A DNA stretch of 64,000 nt from Bacillota bacterium (GCA_023440965.1 JAEZRC010000003.1:124001-188000); one strand, 5' to 3'; positions 46,501-55,457 are shown, numbered from the stretch's first letter. Numbers and translations: made by a program. Notes: generated from the sequence alone by a model not told the origin.

Positions 46501-47107
46501 TCTTCTGACCCTGTGGAAGATCCTTAAGTTCAGCCTTAAGCTCAGCAGAGAGTGTCTCAAGATCAATTTCCTTCAAAAGCTCCTGGACAGCTTCAGCGCC
46601 CATACCAGCCTTAAAATCGTCCTCAAATTTTTCTCTTGCTTCCTGATAATCCTTTTCAGAAAGAAGCTGCTTTTTCATAAGAGATGTGTTACCTGGATCA
46701 GTAACAATATATTTTGTAAAGTATAAAACTTCTTCAAGACGCTTCTGGGAAATTTCAAGAACCTGTCCGATTCTTGATGGTGTTCCCTTAAAGTACCAGA
46801 TATGTGACACAGGAGCAGCAAGTGCAATGTGTCCCATTCTTTCACGTCTTACCTTTGCGCGTGTAACTTCAACGCCACAACGCTCACAGACTTTGCCTTT
46901 AAAGCGGATTTTCTTGTACTTACCGCAGTGACATTCCCAGTCCTTTGAAGGTCCAAAGATTTTTTCGCAGAAAAGTCCGTCACGCTCAGGCTTCTGTGTT
47001 CTGTAATTTATTGTTTCAGGTCTTTCAACTGCACCGTATGACCAGTTCAGTATCTGTTCAGGTGAAGCAAGACCAATCTTTATTGACTCAAATACATTAA
47101 ATTCCAA
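43553..47107 (-). CDS. rpoC: RNA polymerase subunit beta'
   Basis: An 1184-residue subunit: N-terminal zinc motif CHCGKYKKIRFKGKVCERCG, the catalytic Mg loop NADFDGDQMAVH, and a second cysteine cluster near residue 880 with CAKCYG. Starts with TTG 47107 behind AAGAAGGG. It lies 18 bp after rpoB. No L7Ae-like gene separates it from rpsL, unlike in Bacillus; a terminator and new promoter do. Confidence 0.99.
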   Translation of the reverse strand: MEFNVFESIKIGLASPEQILNWSYGAVERPETINYRTQKPERDGLFCEKIFGPSKDWECHCGKYKKIRFKGKVCERCGVEVTRAKVRRERMGHIALAAPVSHIWYFKGTPSRIGQVLEISQKRLEEVLYFTKYIVTDPGNTSLMKKQLLSEKDYQEAREKFEDDFKAGMGAEAVQELLKEIDLETLSAELKAELKDLPQGQKRIKLLKRLEIIEAFRLSGNRPEWMVLNVVPVIPPELRPMVMLDGGRYATSDLNDLYRRVINRNNRLKRMLELEAPDIIIRNEKRMLQEAVDALIDNGRHGRPVTGPNNRAFKSLSDMLKGKQGRFRQNLLGKRVDYSGRSVIVVGPELKMYQCGLPKEMALELFKPFVMKRLVDTSVVNNIKSARKMVERSKPEVWDALENVIQGHPVMLNRAPTLHRLGIQAFEPILVEGRAIKLHPLVCTAFNADFDGDQMAVHVPLSAEAQAEARFLMLAANNLLKPSDGRPVAVPSQDMVLGSYYLTMQKDGEKGEGKVFRDINEALMAYQEGEVSLHAAVKVRVTKDMGERKVSKIIDATVGRLIFNENIPQDLGFVDRTNSDKQFELEVAFLVGKKQLSDIIERCIRKHGTATTSEVLDKVKALGFKYSTKAAITVAVCDAIIPPQKKDILTQADALVDKIDKQYKRGYISLEEKSQKVIEIWNNATDEVTVALKDNLDRYNPIFMMADSGARGSINQIRQLAGMRGLIANTSGRTIEMPIRANYREGLNILEYFISSRGARKGLADTALRTADSGYLTRRLVDVSQDVIIREEDCGTSVGIDIYEIKNGREVIEPLQERLIGRYLVEDLKDPKTSEMIVSKNKLMNSNDAKKVVAALEAQGKKNIAIRSVLQCQAKHGVCAKCYGANLANGNLVAVGEAVGIISAQSIGEPGTQLTMRTFHTGGIASAEDITQGLPRVEELFESRRPKNAAIIAKFGGKLRFEEIKKVRNAVITDPETLQEEYYQIPYGFKLKPEIKEGADIEKGQPLTEGSIYPGDILAVRGEKAVQNYIIDEVQKVYRLQGVDINDKHIEVIVRQMMKKVKVDESGSSYLLPGALVDKNEIDEINEQIKVEMENGDINASCITILPVLQGITKASSNSDSFLSAASFQETTKALTDAAIRGKSDMLLGLKENVIIGKLVPAGTGMDCYNNVEVVKNESVAEHV

Positions 47108-47125
47108 TATACGACCCTTCTTCCT

Positions 47126-50100
47126 TTAGATATTATCGTCGTCATCCTCTTCAGCAAAAAAATCAAGTTCTTCATCGCTGTCATCAAGTTCGACATTATC
47201 AAGACCTTCTTCATCTTCTGTGATGAAGTTATCGAGATCGCCATCCTCAATCTGATCGTCACCGAATAAGGTATCATCCTCTTCAAGTGCAACCGGCTGT
47301 GGAATAATATCATCGTCTTCTTCAAATGTCTGCTTAAGGTCAATCTCTTCATTGTTGATGTTGAGAACCTTGACGTCAAGACAAAGTGACTGAAGTTCTT
47401 TGATAAGAACCTTGAATGATTCAGGAATACCTGGTTTAGGAACATTCTGTCCCTTAACAATAGCTTCGTAGGTCTTGACACGTCCGACAGTATCGTCAGA
47501 TTTAACAGTAAGGATTTCCTGAAGTGTATAAGCTGCGCCGTAAGCTTCAAGAGCCCAAACTTCCATTTCTCCGAATCTCTGTCCACCGAACTGAGCTTTA
47601 CCACCAAGTGGCTGCTGTGTAACAAGTGAGTATGGTCCGACAGAACGTGCATGGATCTTATCATCAACAAGGTGGTGGAGCTTGAGATAATACATATAAC
47701 CAACAGTTACACGATTGTCAAACTTCTCTCCCGTTCTTCCATCATAAAGAACAGTCTTGCCATCCTCATTCATTTCAAGTTTAGAAGTGTCGATTATTTC
47801 TCTTATATTCTTATAAATTATCTTTTCTTCAGCAGGGTTATTTTTATTGTTTTCTGCTGCCTGTCTGAATGCTAATCTGATGTCTTCCTCGTGAGCACCA
47901 TCGAATACTGGTGTCATGATTTTCCAGCCAAGTGCCTTTGCAGCCATACCAAGATGGACTTCAAGAACCTGACCGATGTTCATACGAGAAGGAACACCAA
48001 GTGGGTTAAGAACGATATCAAGTGGAGTACCATCAGGCAGGAATGGCATGTCTTCCTGTGGAAGAATTCTTGAAACAACACCTTTGTTTCCGTGACGACC
48101 AGCCATTTTATCTCCAACTGAGATCTTTCTCTTCTGTGCAATATAACAACGTACGAGCATATTTACTCCAGGAGAAAGCTCATCACAGTTATCTCTTGTA
48201 AATATCTTAACGTCAACGATAACACCTGATTCACCGTGAGGTACTCTCAATGAGTTATCTCTAACTTCTCTTGCCTTTTCACCGAAGATAGCACGAAGAA
48301 GTCTTTCTTCAGCAGTAAGCTCTGTTTCACCCTTAGGTGTAACCTTACCAACAAGAATATCGCCCGAACGAACTTCAGCACCAATTCTGATAATTCCCTT
48401 ATCATCAAGATCTTTAAGAGCATCTTCACCGACGTTAGGAATATCTCTTGTAATTTCCTCTGGTCCGAGCTTTGTATCACGTGATTCGATTTCATATTCT
48501 TCAATGTGGACTGAAGTATAGATATCTTCACGAACTAATTTTTCATTTAGAAGAACAGCATCCTCATAGTTATAACCTTCCCAGGTCATAAATCCGATAA
48601 GTGCATTCTTACCGAGTGAGATTTCACCATCAGCAGTAGCTGGACCGTCAGCGATAACCTGCTTTCTTGTGATTCTTTCACCTCTACTAACGATAGGACG
48701 CTGATTGACACAAGTGCCCTGGTTAGAACGCTTGAACTTTATGAGCTTGTAATTTGCTGTTATGCCGTCATCCTGTTTTACCACGATTTCGTCAGCAGAA
48801 ACCTTTTCAACGACACCAGGTTCTTTTGCAACTATTGCAACACCTGAGTCAACACAAGCCTTGTATTCCATACCTGTTCCAACGATAGGTGACTCAGTCT
48901 TGAGCAGTGGAACTGCCTGACGTTGCATGTTTGAACCCATGAGGGCACGGTTTGCATCATCATTTTCAAGGAACGGAATCATAGAAGTTGCGACAGAAAG
49001 AACCATCTTTGGAGATACATCCATAAAGTCAATCTTGTCATTTTCTATTTCAAGGATCTGGTCACGATGACGTGCCTTAACCTTTGAATTTATAAATCTG
49101 CCATCCTCATCAAGAGGTTCATTTGCCTGAGCAACTGTATAGTTATCTTCAACATCAGCTGTCATATAAACAACTTCGCCTGTTACAAAACCAGTTGATT
49201 TATCAACTCTTCTATAAGGAGCCTCAATGAAACCATACTCATTAATTCTTGCAAAAGATGCAAGATAAGAGATAAGTCCGATGTTTGGTCCTTCAGGAGT
49301 TTCAATAGGACACATTCTTCCGTAATGAGAATAGTGAACGTCACGAACTTCAAATCCGGCTCTGTCTCGTGAAAGACCGCCAGGGCCCAAAGCAGAAAGA
49401 CGTCTCTTATGAGTCAGCTCTGCGAGAGGGTTTGTCTGATCCATGAACTGCGAAAGTGGTGATGAACCGAAGAATTCTTTAATAGCCGCTGTAATTGGAC
49501 GAATATTAATAAGAACCTGTGGAGTTACAACATCCATATCCTGTGACTGAATATTCATTCTTTCACGGATAACTCTTTCCATTCTTGAGAAACCAATTCT
49601 GAACTGGTTCTGAAGAAGCTCACCTACTGAACGGATACGTCTGTTTCCGAGATGGTCAATATCATCAACAATTCCGACACCTTCGCAAAGATTCAAAAAG
49701 TATGATACTGTTGCATATATATCGTCAAGAATGATGTGCTTTGGAACAAGCTCGTCCACTCTTGCCTTAATGTTTTCTTCCAAATCCTCAGGTGAATCAC
49801 TTTCTTCAAGGATTTCCTTAAGAACATTAAATGAAACCTTTTCGTTAATCCCGAAAGGTGTGCAGTCAAAATCAACATAGCCCTTGATGTCAACCATACC
49901 GTTACCGATAATCTTGACTTCTTTTTCTTCAACCTTTGTGGTTGTTTCGCCAGTCTGGCTTGTGATTGATTCTTTTCTTGTCATGGTAACGAATGCTTCC
50001 ATAACACCAGCCTGCTCAACCTTCATAGCTTCGTCATAACTTAGCTTTGCGCCAGGCTCAGCCATAATTTCACCTGTTAATGGGTTAATAATAGGCTGTG

Positions 50101-50977
50101 AAACAGTGTAACCTGCAAGTCTCGAACCAATGCCGAGCTTTTTGTTGTATTTGTAACGACCGAATCTTGAAAGATCATATCTTCTTGCATCAAAAAACAA
50201 TGCATTAAGATGTGATTCAGCACTGTCTACTGTAGGAGGCTCACCAGGACGGAGCTTCTTGTAAACTTCAAGCAAAGCTTCCTCACGGTTTTTTGTAGCA
50301 TCCTTCTGGAGAATTGTCTGGCTGAGTCTTTCATCAGGTCCGAACATTTCTTCAATTTCCTCATCAAGTCCAAGTCCGAGTGAACGGATGAAGGTTGTGA
50401 TAGGAATTTTCCTATTTTTATCTATTCTTACATAAACTACATCGTTTGAGTCCATCTCATACTCAAGCCATGCACCTCTGTTTGGAATAACTGTTGTCTT
50501 GAAAAGGTCTTTACCTGTCTTGTCCTTTTCCGAAGAATAATATACACCAGGAGAACGAACCAACTGCGATACAATAACACGTTCTGCACCATTTATTACA
50601 AAGGTTCCACTATCCGTCATCAGTGGAAATTCACCCATATATACTTCGCTGTCTTTTATTTCGCCAGTTTCCTTGTTATTAAGTCTCGCAACTACTCTCA
50701 GTGGAGCTGAATAAGTTACGTCACGTTCCTTACACTCTGCGACAGAATACTTCGGGGTTTCATCAATCCTGTAATCAATGAAGTTAAGTTCAAGGTTGCC
50801 ATTATAATCGCTGATTGCAGCAACATCCCTAAAAACTTCTTTAAGACCTTCCTCCAGGAACCACTGATAGGAATTTTTCTGCACCTCGATAAGGTTTGGC
50901 ATTTCCAAGACTTCGTTAATCTTGGCAAAGCTCATTCGAGTATTCTTCCCGAGCTGCTGTGGCTTGACATTCACCAT
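47126..50977 (-). CDS. rpoB: RNA polymerase subunit beta with acidic C-terminal tail
   Basis: A 1283-residue subunit with the rifampicin region (SQFMDQTNPLAELTHKRRLS, wild-type looking) and the C-terminal GGKAQFGGQRFGEMEVWAL. The chain continues for about 72 residues after the conserved end (from IDLKQTFEEDDD) in a tail where roughly half the residues are Asp or Glu. ATG 50977 is preferred over GTG 50989, which overlaps the AAGGAG site. Usual upstream partners rplJ and rplL are absent; the gene has its own promoter. Confidence 0.98.
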   Translation of the reverse strand: MVNVKPQQLGKNTRMSFAKINEVLEMPNLIEVQKNSYQWFLEEGLKEVFRDVAAISDYNGNLELNFIDYRIDETPKYSVAECKERDVTYSAPLRVVARLNNKETGEIKDSEVYMGEFPLMTDSGTFVINGAERVIVSQLVRSPGVYYSSEKDKTGKDLFKTTVIPNRGAWLEYEMDSNDVVYVRIDKNRKIPITTFIRSLGLGLDEEIEEMFGPDERLSQTILQKDATKNREEALLEVYKKLRPGEPPTVDSAESHLNALFFDARRYDLSRFGRYKYNKKLGIGSRLAGYTVSQPIINPLTGEIMAEPGAKLSYDEAMKVEQAGVMEAFVTMTRKESITSQTGETTTKVEEKEVKIIGNGMVDIKGYVDFDCTPFGINEKVSFNVLKEILEESDSPEDLEENIKARVDELVPKHIILDDIYATVSYFLNLCEGVGIVDDIDHLGNRRIRSVGELLQNQFRIGFSRMERVIRERMNIQSQDMDVVTPQVLINIRPITAAIKEFFGSSPLSQFMDQTNPLAELTHKRRLSALGPGGLSRDRAGFEVRDVHYSHYGRMCPIETPEGPNIGLISYLASFARINEYGFIEAPYRRVDKSTGFVTGEVVYMTADVEDNYTVAQANEPLDEDGRFINSKVKARHRDQILEIENDKIDFMDVSPKMVLSVATSMIPFLENDDANRALMGSNMQRQAVPLLKTESPIVGTGMEYKACVDSGVAIVAKEPGVVEKVSADEIVVKQDDGITANYKLIKFKRSNQGTCVNQRPIVSRGERITRKQVIADGPATADGEISLGKNALIGFMTWEGYNYEDAVLLNEKLVREDIYTSVHIEEYEIESRDTKLGPEEITRDIPNVGEDALKDLDDKGIIRIGAEVRSGDILVGKVTPKGETELTAEERLLRAIFGEKAREVRDNSLRVPHGESGVIVDVKIFTRDNCDELSPGVNMLVRCYIAQKRKISVGDKMAGRHGNKGVVSRILPQEDMPFLPDGTPLDIVLNPLGVPSRMNIGQVLEVHLGMAAKALGWKIMTPVFDGAHEEDIRLAFRQAAENNKNNPAEEKIIYKNIREIIDTSKLEMNEDGKTVLYDGRTGEKFDNRVTVGYMYYLKLHHLVDDKIHARSVGPYSLVTQQPLGGKAQFGGQRFGEMEVWALEAYGAAYTLQEILTVKSDDTVGRVKTYEAIVKGQNVPKPGIPESFKVLIKELQSLCLDVKVLNINNEEIDLKQTFEEDDDIIPQPVALEEDDTLFGDDQIEDGDLDNFITEDEEGLDNVELDDSDEELDFFAEEDDDDNI

Positions 50978-51129
50978 AGGCTCAATCACTCCTTATTAAA
51001 ATTTGCTTGGAATGTATCATTGCTCTAAAAACCGTAAAAAATATCGAATAAGTACTTGTAATAATGCTAAAAATGTGATATAATTTTGAGAGCAATAGGG
51101 TATAACAATCCATATTGATACAGTATATT

Positions 51130-51158
51130 ATTATATTATATTAATAAAGTGTTGTCAA
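51130..51158 (-). promoter_or_regulatory. Consensus promoter of rpoBC
   Basis: Minus strand: TTGACA (51158-51153), 17-bp spacer, TATAAT (51135-51130). Predicts a leader of about 145 nt before rpoB, in which I see no strong structure. Confidence 0.88.
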
Positions 51159-51180
51159 GCAAGTTTTTAATATTCGTCAT

Positions 51181-51216
51181 AATGACCGTAATTCTAAAAA
51201 ATGAATTACGGTCATT
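51181..51216. terminator. Large hairpin upstream of the rpoB promoter
   Basis: AATGACCGTAATTC pairs perfectly with GAATTACGGTCATT (14 bp, 8-nt loop). T runs are short on both sides. It probably stops transcription from the YifB direction. Confidence 0.65.
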
Positions 51217-51241
51217 GTTTATTTTGTCTATTACAAAATAA

Positions 51242-51375
51242 TTATCTACCGAAATTTGTCGGGTTCTGTGGTGGATTATTGAATACTGCATTGATGATAA
51301 TTATTTTATCAGAGTTACATATTCATCATCGTATTTTGTGTTTCCAGTAATGTATCCTTTTCTTCGGATTAATTA
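51242..51375 (-). pseudogene. Possible protein-coding remnant
   Basis: Two short frames abut on the minus strand: RRKGYITGNTKYDDEYVTLIK-stop (51301-51372) and IIIINAVFNNPPQNPTNFGR-stop (ending 51242), one base out of phase. Together they look like the end of a protein broken by a frameshift, but neither has a start site and I recognise no family. It lies between the YifB gene and rpoBC. Confidence 0.25.
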
Positions 51376-51400
51376 TACGAACAATTATAAATACTCTTTA

Positions 51401-52924
51401 TTACTGCCAATACTTCCTATCTAAGCTTCTGTACTGAACCGCCTGCGCAATATGCTGTTTTTCAATAATCTCTGAATTATCTAAATCAGCAACAGTTCTT
51501 GATACTTTAAGTATCCTGTCATATGCTCTTGCCGATAAGCCCATACGCTCAAATACATTTCTAATAAGTTTCTGTGCATCATCAGAAACAGGACAAGCCT
51601 CATGCAGAATATCGCTTGTGATTCTTGCGTTGCAGGTTATTTGTGTTCCCTTAAAGCGATGATTCTGAATCTCACGTGCCTGCTGAACGCGCTCTCTTAT
51701 GCTTGAAGAACTTTCTTCCTTAAGTTTTGAAGAAATTTGCTCAAACTCAACAGGAGCAACCTCAATATGTAAATCAAATCGGTCGAGCATTGGCCCAGAA
51801 ATTCTGGAGAGATAATGCCCTACCTGATTTTTATTACAGATGCATTTTCTTGTCGGATGCCCGAAATATCCGCAAGGACAAGGATTCATAGCACCAATAA
51901 GCATTATGGAACACGGATATGTAACAGTACCCGATGCCCTTGATATTGTAACCTTTTGATCTTCAAGTGGCTGACGCAGAATTTCAAGAGTGGTTCTTGA
52001 AAATTCAGCAAGCTCATCAAGAAAAAGCAATCCGTTATGTGCAAGTGAAATCTCACCTGGGCGTGGGATAGAACCCCCACCAGAAAGTCCCGCTGGTGAA
52101 ATAGTATGGTGTGGTGAACGGAATGGTCGCTTTGTTATTAAAGGTGTATCCTTATCAAGACAACCAGATATAGAATGTATATTAGTGGTTTCGATAGACT
52201 CAGCAAAAGTCATTTCAGGGAGAATTGAAGGCATTCTTTTTGCGAGCATACTCTTACCTGAACCAGGCGCACCAATTAATAGTGCGTTATGTCCGCCCGC
52301 TGCAGCAATTTCAAGTGCTTTTTTTGCATTCTGCTGACCCTTTACATCAGCAAAATTAAGGTCGTTATCATAAGCACTCTTACCTATTATATATTTTCCG
52401 ACAGGATTGATAATTTCTATTTTCTCAAAATGAGATAGAAGCTGTGAAACTGAAGATACTCCGTATACTTCTATTCCCTCAACAACTGATGCCTCAAGCT
52501 GATTTTCATACGGAACGAAAATCTTTTTTATTCCCGACTTCTGTGCAAGAATTGTCATAGGAAGAACACCATTGACACGTCTTACATTACCATTAAGTGA
52601 AACCTCACCGATAAAAGAACAGTCAGAAATATCGTCTTTTATGTAATCAAGTACCTTTAATAAAGCAACTGCTATGGCAAGGTCATGTACTGAACCTGAC
52701 TTTTTTGTGTCAGCAGGAGCAAGATTGACCATAACTCTGCACAATGGGAATGTTATATTGCATTCACGAAGAGCCGACCGAATTCTTTCACGGCTTTCTC
52801 TTACAACAATATCAGTAAGACCGACAATTTCAAAAAGAGGAGTTCCCCTACTTGTTTCAATTTCTGTGTCCACACAGAAGGCATTAAGTCCAAATAATCC
52901 TAAGCTGTTAATTTTCGCAAACAT
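51401..52924 (-). CDS. YifB/ComM-family Mg-chelatase-like AAA+ ATPase
   Basis: A 507-residue protein: N-terminal Lon-protease-like domain (FAKINSLGLFGLNAFCVDTE, MVNLAPADTKKSG), then an AAA+ module with GAPGSGKSMLAKR, RPFRSPHHTIS, SLAHNGLLFLDELAEF and a C-terminal magnesium chelatase domain. A cysteine group CPCGYFGHPTRKCICN is typical of the family. ComM homologues help branch migration during natural transformation. ATG 52924 has AAGGGA 7 nt upstream; the frame continues to 52981 without a better start. Confidence 0.93.
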   Translation of the reverse strand: MFAKINSLGLFGLNAFCVDTEIETSRGTPLFEIVGLTDIVVRESRERIRSALRECNITFPLCRVMVNLAPADTKKSGSVHDLAIAVALLKVLDYIKDDISDCSFIGEVSLNGNVRRVNGVLPMTILAQKSGIKKIFVPYENQLEASVVEGIEVYGVSSVSQLLSHFEKIEIINPVGKYIIGKSAYDNDLNFADVKGQQNAKKALEIAAAGGHNALLIGAPGSGKSMLAKRMPSILPEMTFAESIETTNIHSISGCLDKDTPLITKRPFRSPHHTISPAGLSGGGSIPRPGEISLAHNGLLFLDELAEFSRTTLEILRQPLEDQKVTISRASGTVTYPCSIMLIGAMNPCPCGYFGHPTRKCICNKNQVGHYLSRISGPMLDRFDLHIEVAPVEFEQISSKLKEESSSSIRERVQQAREIQNHRFKGTQITCNARITSDILHEACPVSDDAQKLIRNVFERMGLSARAYDRILKVSRTVADLDNSEIIEKQHIAQAVQYRSLDRKYWQ

Positions 52925-53057
52925 ATTTTTTCCCTTTTCGCTATTTTTAAATATTTTATCACAAAAAGAAATTTTTGACAATAAATAAATTATTTTCTAC
53001 TGATTTTTGTTTCTTTGATGGGAACAATAAAATTATAATCTTAAAGGAGGTTATTTT

Positions 53058-53228
53058 ATGAATAAAACTAATTGTAACAAATCTATTGAATGCACTGTAT
53101 CAAACTGTTCCTTTCATGCAACAACAGAAGATTACTGCTCACTTCCTAAAATCTGTGTTGGTACTCATGAAACTGATCCAACAGTTAAAGAATGCACAGA
53201 CTGTATGTCATTCAAGAAGAGAAGCTAA
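53058..53228 (+). CDS. DUF1540 small cysteine-rich protein
   Basis: A 56-residue protein (MNKTNCNKSIECTVSNCSFH start) with nine cysteines and the C-terminal ECTDCMSFKKRS pattern of DUF1540, a family frequent in spore-forming Clostridia. The cysteines probably bind metal. AAGGAGG stands 7 nt before the ATG and a terminator follows directly, so it is monocistronic. Function unknown. Confidence 0.85.
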   Translation: MNKTNCNKSIECTVSNCSFHATTEDYCSLPKICVGTHETDPTVKECTDCMSFKKRS

Positions 53229-53230
53229 AT

Positions 53231-53261
53231 AAAAAGAGAGGTGATTTTCACCTCTCTTTTT
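53231..53261. terminator. Bidirectional terminator between convergent small genes
   Basis: AAAAAGAGAGGTGA pairs with TCACCTCTCTTTTT around TTT. Confidence 0.92.
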
Positions 53262-53460
53262 ACATAAAACTTTTGCCTTCTGCAATATCTCTTACTAATT
53301 CGTGCATTTCATTTTTCGAATTAACTTTATGAGTATGATCAATAACAGCCTGTTTCTGTGAGATATCCATTTTAGAAAATTTATCTAGAGCAGGTAGATT
53401 TTGTGACAATGCCATTCCAAGTCCCATCGGCATTTGAATTCCATCAAAAACGTTATTCAT
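53260..53460 (-). CDS. Hypothetical 66-residue protein
   Basis: Begins MNNVFDGIQMPMGLGMALSQN and ends MHELVRDIAEGKSFM; mostly helical, amphipathic, without a membrane segment or cysteines. AAGGAG lies 6 nt before ATG 53460, and the frame overlaps the T run of a terminator at its end. Similar short proteins occur in Ruminococcus-type genomes; no function is known to me. Confidence 0.7.
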   Translation of the reverse strand: MNNVFDGIQMPMGLGMALSQNLPALDKFSKMDISQKQAVIDHTHKVNSKNEMHELVRDIAEGKSFM

Positions 53461-53616
53461 TGTAATCTCCTTTGGTATATTATAATTATTATACCCATTT
53501 TTCAAAAATATATGAAAAATACATAAATTAACATGTTTTTGGTATTGATTTACTATGAATTTTGTGGTATTATTATGTCACGATTGATAATATATAATGT
53601 ATCGGGAGGTAATTTT

Positions 53617-53994
53617 ATGACAATAGATCAGATGAAAGTTCTTATTTCTGATGATTCCGTTTTTGCAAGAAAAAAACTAAAAGATTACATACTTTCTCTC
53701 GGAGCGGCCGAGGTTCTGGAAGCAAACGACGGACAAGAGGCTATCGATCTTTACAAAGAAAACAAGCCTGATGTAGTATTTATGGACATAATAATGCCAA
53801 AGAAAACTGGTATTGAAGCAGTGAAAGAAATTCTTGCTTTTGACAAACATGCCAAGGTTGTAATGGCTTCATCTGTAGGTACACAAAAATACCTAAAGGA
53901 TGCAATAACTGCCGGTGCATATGAATTCCTTCAGAAGCCAATTGATAATAATCTTGTTCAGAAAATTCTTCAGAACATCGTGAAGGAGGGTTAA
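53617..53994 (+). CDS. CheY-like single-domain response regulator
   Basis: A 125-residue receiver domain without an output domain: acidic pair Asp12-Asp13, phosphorylation site Asp57 (VVFMDIIMP), switch Ser85/86 and Lys107 (LQKPI). Start at ATG 53617 behind GGGAGG. The next gene, a CheX-like protein, begins 2 bp after the stop, so the two are co-translated. No histidine kinase, flagellar or receptor gene is in the window, so the input is unknown. Confidence 0.92.
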   Translation: MTIDQMKVLISDDSVFARKKLKDYILSLGAAEVLEANDGQEAIDLYKENKPDVVFMDIIMPKKTGIEAVKEILAFDKHAKVVMASSVGTQKYLKDAITAGAYEFLQKPIDNNLVQKILQNIVKEG

Positions 53995-53996
53995 AA

Positions 53997-54884
53997 TTGT
54001 ACTCACAGTTTTTTGGAAATTACCTCTTAAACAACAAGCTTGTTACTGCAAAACAGCTTGCTGAAGCTATGGAAATCAAGTCAGAAACCCGCCTAAAGCT
54101 TGGCGTGCTTGCAATTAACGCAGGTTATATGAATGCAAGTGAGGTTGAAATTATCCACGGTGAACAGCAAAGAGTTGATAAAAGATTCGGCGACCTTGCT
54201 ATTGAACGAGGATATATGACATCTGAACAGGTTAATAAGCTCCTTGCCTCTCAGAAAACAGGATTCCTTCTTTTAGGACAGGCACTTGTTGACAAGGGTT
54301 ATCTTACAAATGCACAGTTCAGCAACGCCATTAGTGATTACAAGCTTAAATACAAAATTAAAAACGAAGATAATTTTAATGCTACAAGTGATGCAATGAT
54401 TTCTATTGTATCTGAATTCTATCATTTCGGTAATGCAAGCTGTACAAAGACTGTTACTGAGTATGTTTCACTTCTTCTTAAAAACATAATTCGTTTTATT
54501 GGTGACGACTTCACGCCACTCGAGGCTACTTTAATCAACAACTTTAAATGTGAGAGAATTATCTCACAGCAAATTTGCGGAGAATTTTCAGCATTTACTG
54601 CTGTTGAAGCAAATGACAGTGCTATTGCTAAATTTGCTTCACGCTTTGCACAGGAAGAACTTAATGCAGTTGATGAATATACAACAGCAGCTGTTGGTGA
54701 ATTTTTGAACTTACATAATGGTCTCTTTACTGTCAATATGTCAAATGTTAATGATGTTGAACTTGAACTTATGCCACAGAAATCAGAACATAACACTGTT
54801 CTTGATCTTAAAACAAATGCATTCTGCATCCCGATAGTTTTCACATTCGGAACAGTAAATTTCATAATTTCAACAAAGAATTAA
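53997..54884 (+). CDS. CheX/CheC-like phosphatase with N-terminal MshEN-like repeats
   Basis: A 295-residue protein. Residues ~5-115 hold four helical repeats of the pattern L-x-x-x-G-Y-[ML]-T/N-x-x-[EQ] (INAGYMNASEVE, IERGYMTSEQVN, VDKGYLTNAQFS), as in MshEN/GspE N-terminal domains, some of which bind c-di-GMP. Residues ~125-293 resemble CheX/CheC phosphatases, with E-F-L-N at 235-238 as the ExxN catalytic pattern. Likely job: removing phosphate from the CheY-like partner encoded just before. TTG 53997 start with GGAGG 7 nt upstream. The domain combination is inferred by eye. Confidence 0.65.
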   Translation: MYSQFFGNYLLNNKLVTAKQLAEAMEIKSETRLKLGVLAINAGYMNASEVEIIHGEQQRVDKRFGDLAIERGYMTSEQVNKLLASQKTGFLLLGQALVDKGYLTNAQFSNAISDYKLKYKIKNEDNFNATSDAMISIVSEFYHFGNASCTKTVTEYVSLLLKNIIRFIGDDFTPLEATLINNFKCERIISQQICGEFSAFTAVEANDSAIAKFASRFAQEELNAVDEYTTAAVGEFLNLHNGLFTVNMSNVNDVELELMPQKSEHNTVLDLKTNAFCIPIVFTFGTVNFIISTKN

Positions 54885-54900
54885 TTTTCAATTTTACTAA

Positions 54901-54930
54901 AAGCCCTGACTGTCCGGTTAGGGCTTTTTT
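54901..54930 (+). terminator. Intrinsic terminator after the CheX-like gene
   Basis: AAAGCCCTGA pairs with TTAGGGCTTT with one mismatch, then TTTT. Confidence 0.85.
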
Positions 54931-54945
54931 ATTAGGGGGAACATT

Positions 54946-55419
54946 ATGAAAGTAATACCACCACAGTACATAGAGTATCTTAATTTTGAAGACAAAAGAA
55001 ATCTTATGTTTGAAATCAAAAGGACAAGCAATGTTGCAAAAAAATATTCGACATGGTGCGTTATCTGTTATTTTATATTGACAGGAATATTCGGATGGGC
55101 ATCAGGACTCGGCACTATCGGGAGCTTGGGTGGAGATAATTTTATTGGGCTCTTTATAAATCTATTACTTGTATCCGTACTTCTGATTGTTTCAACTCTG
55201 ATGGGCGCTTATATGGAATTTAGATTTATTATTGGAGCAATAATATTGCAAACAATATGCTTGGCACTTATTTCAAAATATTGTCCGCCCTTCTGTATTG
55301 CTAATGGTGTTGCAATAGTTCTATATTTGAGAATTTTAAGATATATGCCAATGTATCATGCACTTGAAGAACAGGAAGGCTTCCCGCATTTTTTGGACAA
55401 TCAGCAAATGGGTAGATAA
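54946..55419 (+). CDS. Hypothetical membrane protein
   Basis: A 157-residue protein with a soluble N-terminus (1-35) and three to four membrane segments (about 38-55, 66-86, 88-107, 112-128), ending in a hydrophilic tail. GGGGG-A-A precedes the ATG. No family recognised. Flanked by terminators, so transcribed alone. Confidence 0.65.
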   Translation: MKVIPPQYIEYLNFEDKRNLMFEIKRTSNVAKKYSTWCVICYFILTGIFGWASGLGTIGSLGGDNFIGLFINLLLVSVLLIVSTLMGAYMEFRFIIGAIILQTICLALISKYCPPFCIANGVAIVLYLRILRYMPMYHALEEQEGFPHFLDNQQMGR

Positions 55420-55426
55420 AATATCA

Positions 55427-55457
55427 AACAGCCAGCTGAAACTCAGCTGGCTGTTTT
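55427..55457. terminator. Bidirectional terminator
   Basis: AACAGCCAGCTGA pairs with TCAGCTGGCTGTT around AAC; T runs on both strands. Confidence 0.92.

Noticed and set aside
40094..51000. Many long open frames inside fusA, rpoC and rpoB in other phases
   Set aside because: They follow from codon bias of highly conserved genes and show no protein family.
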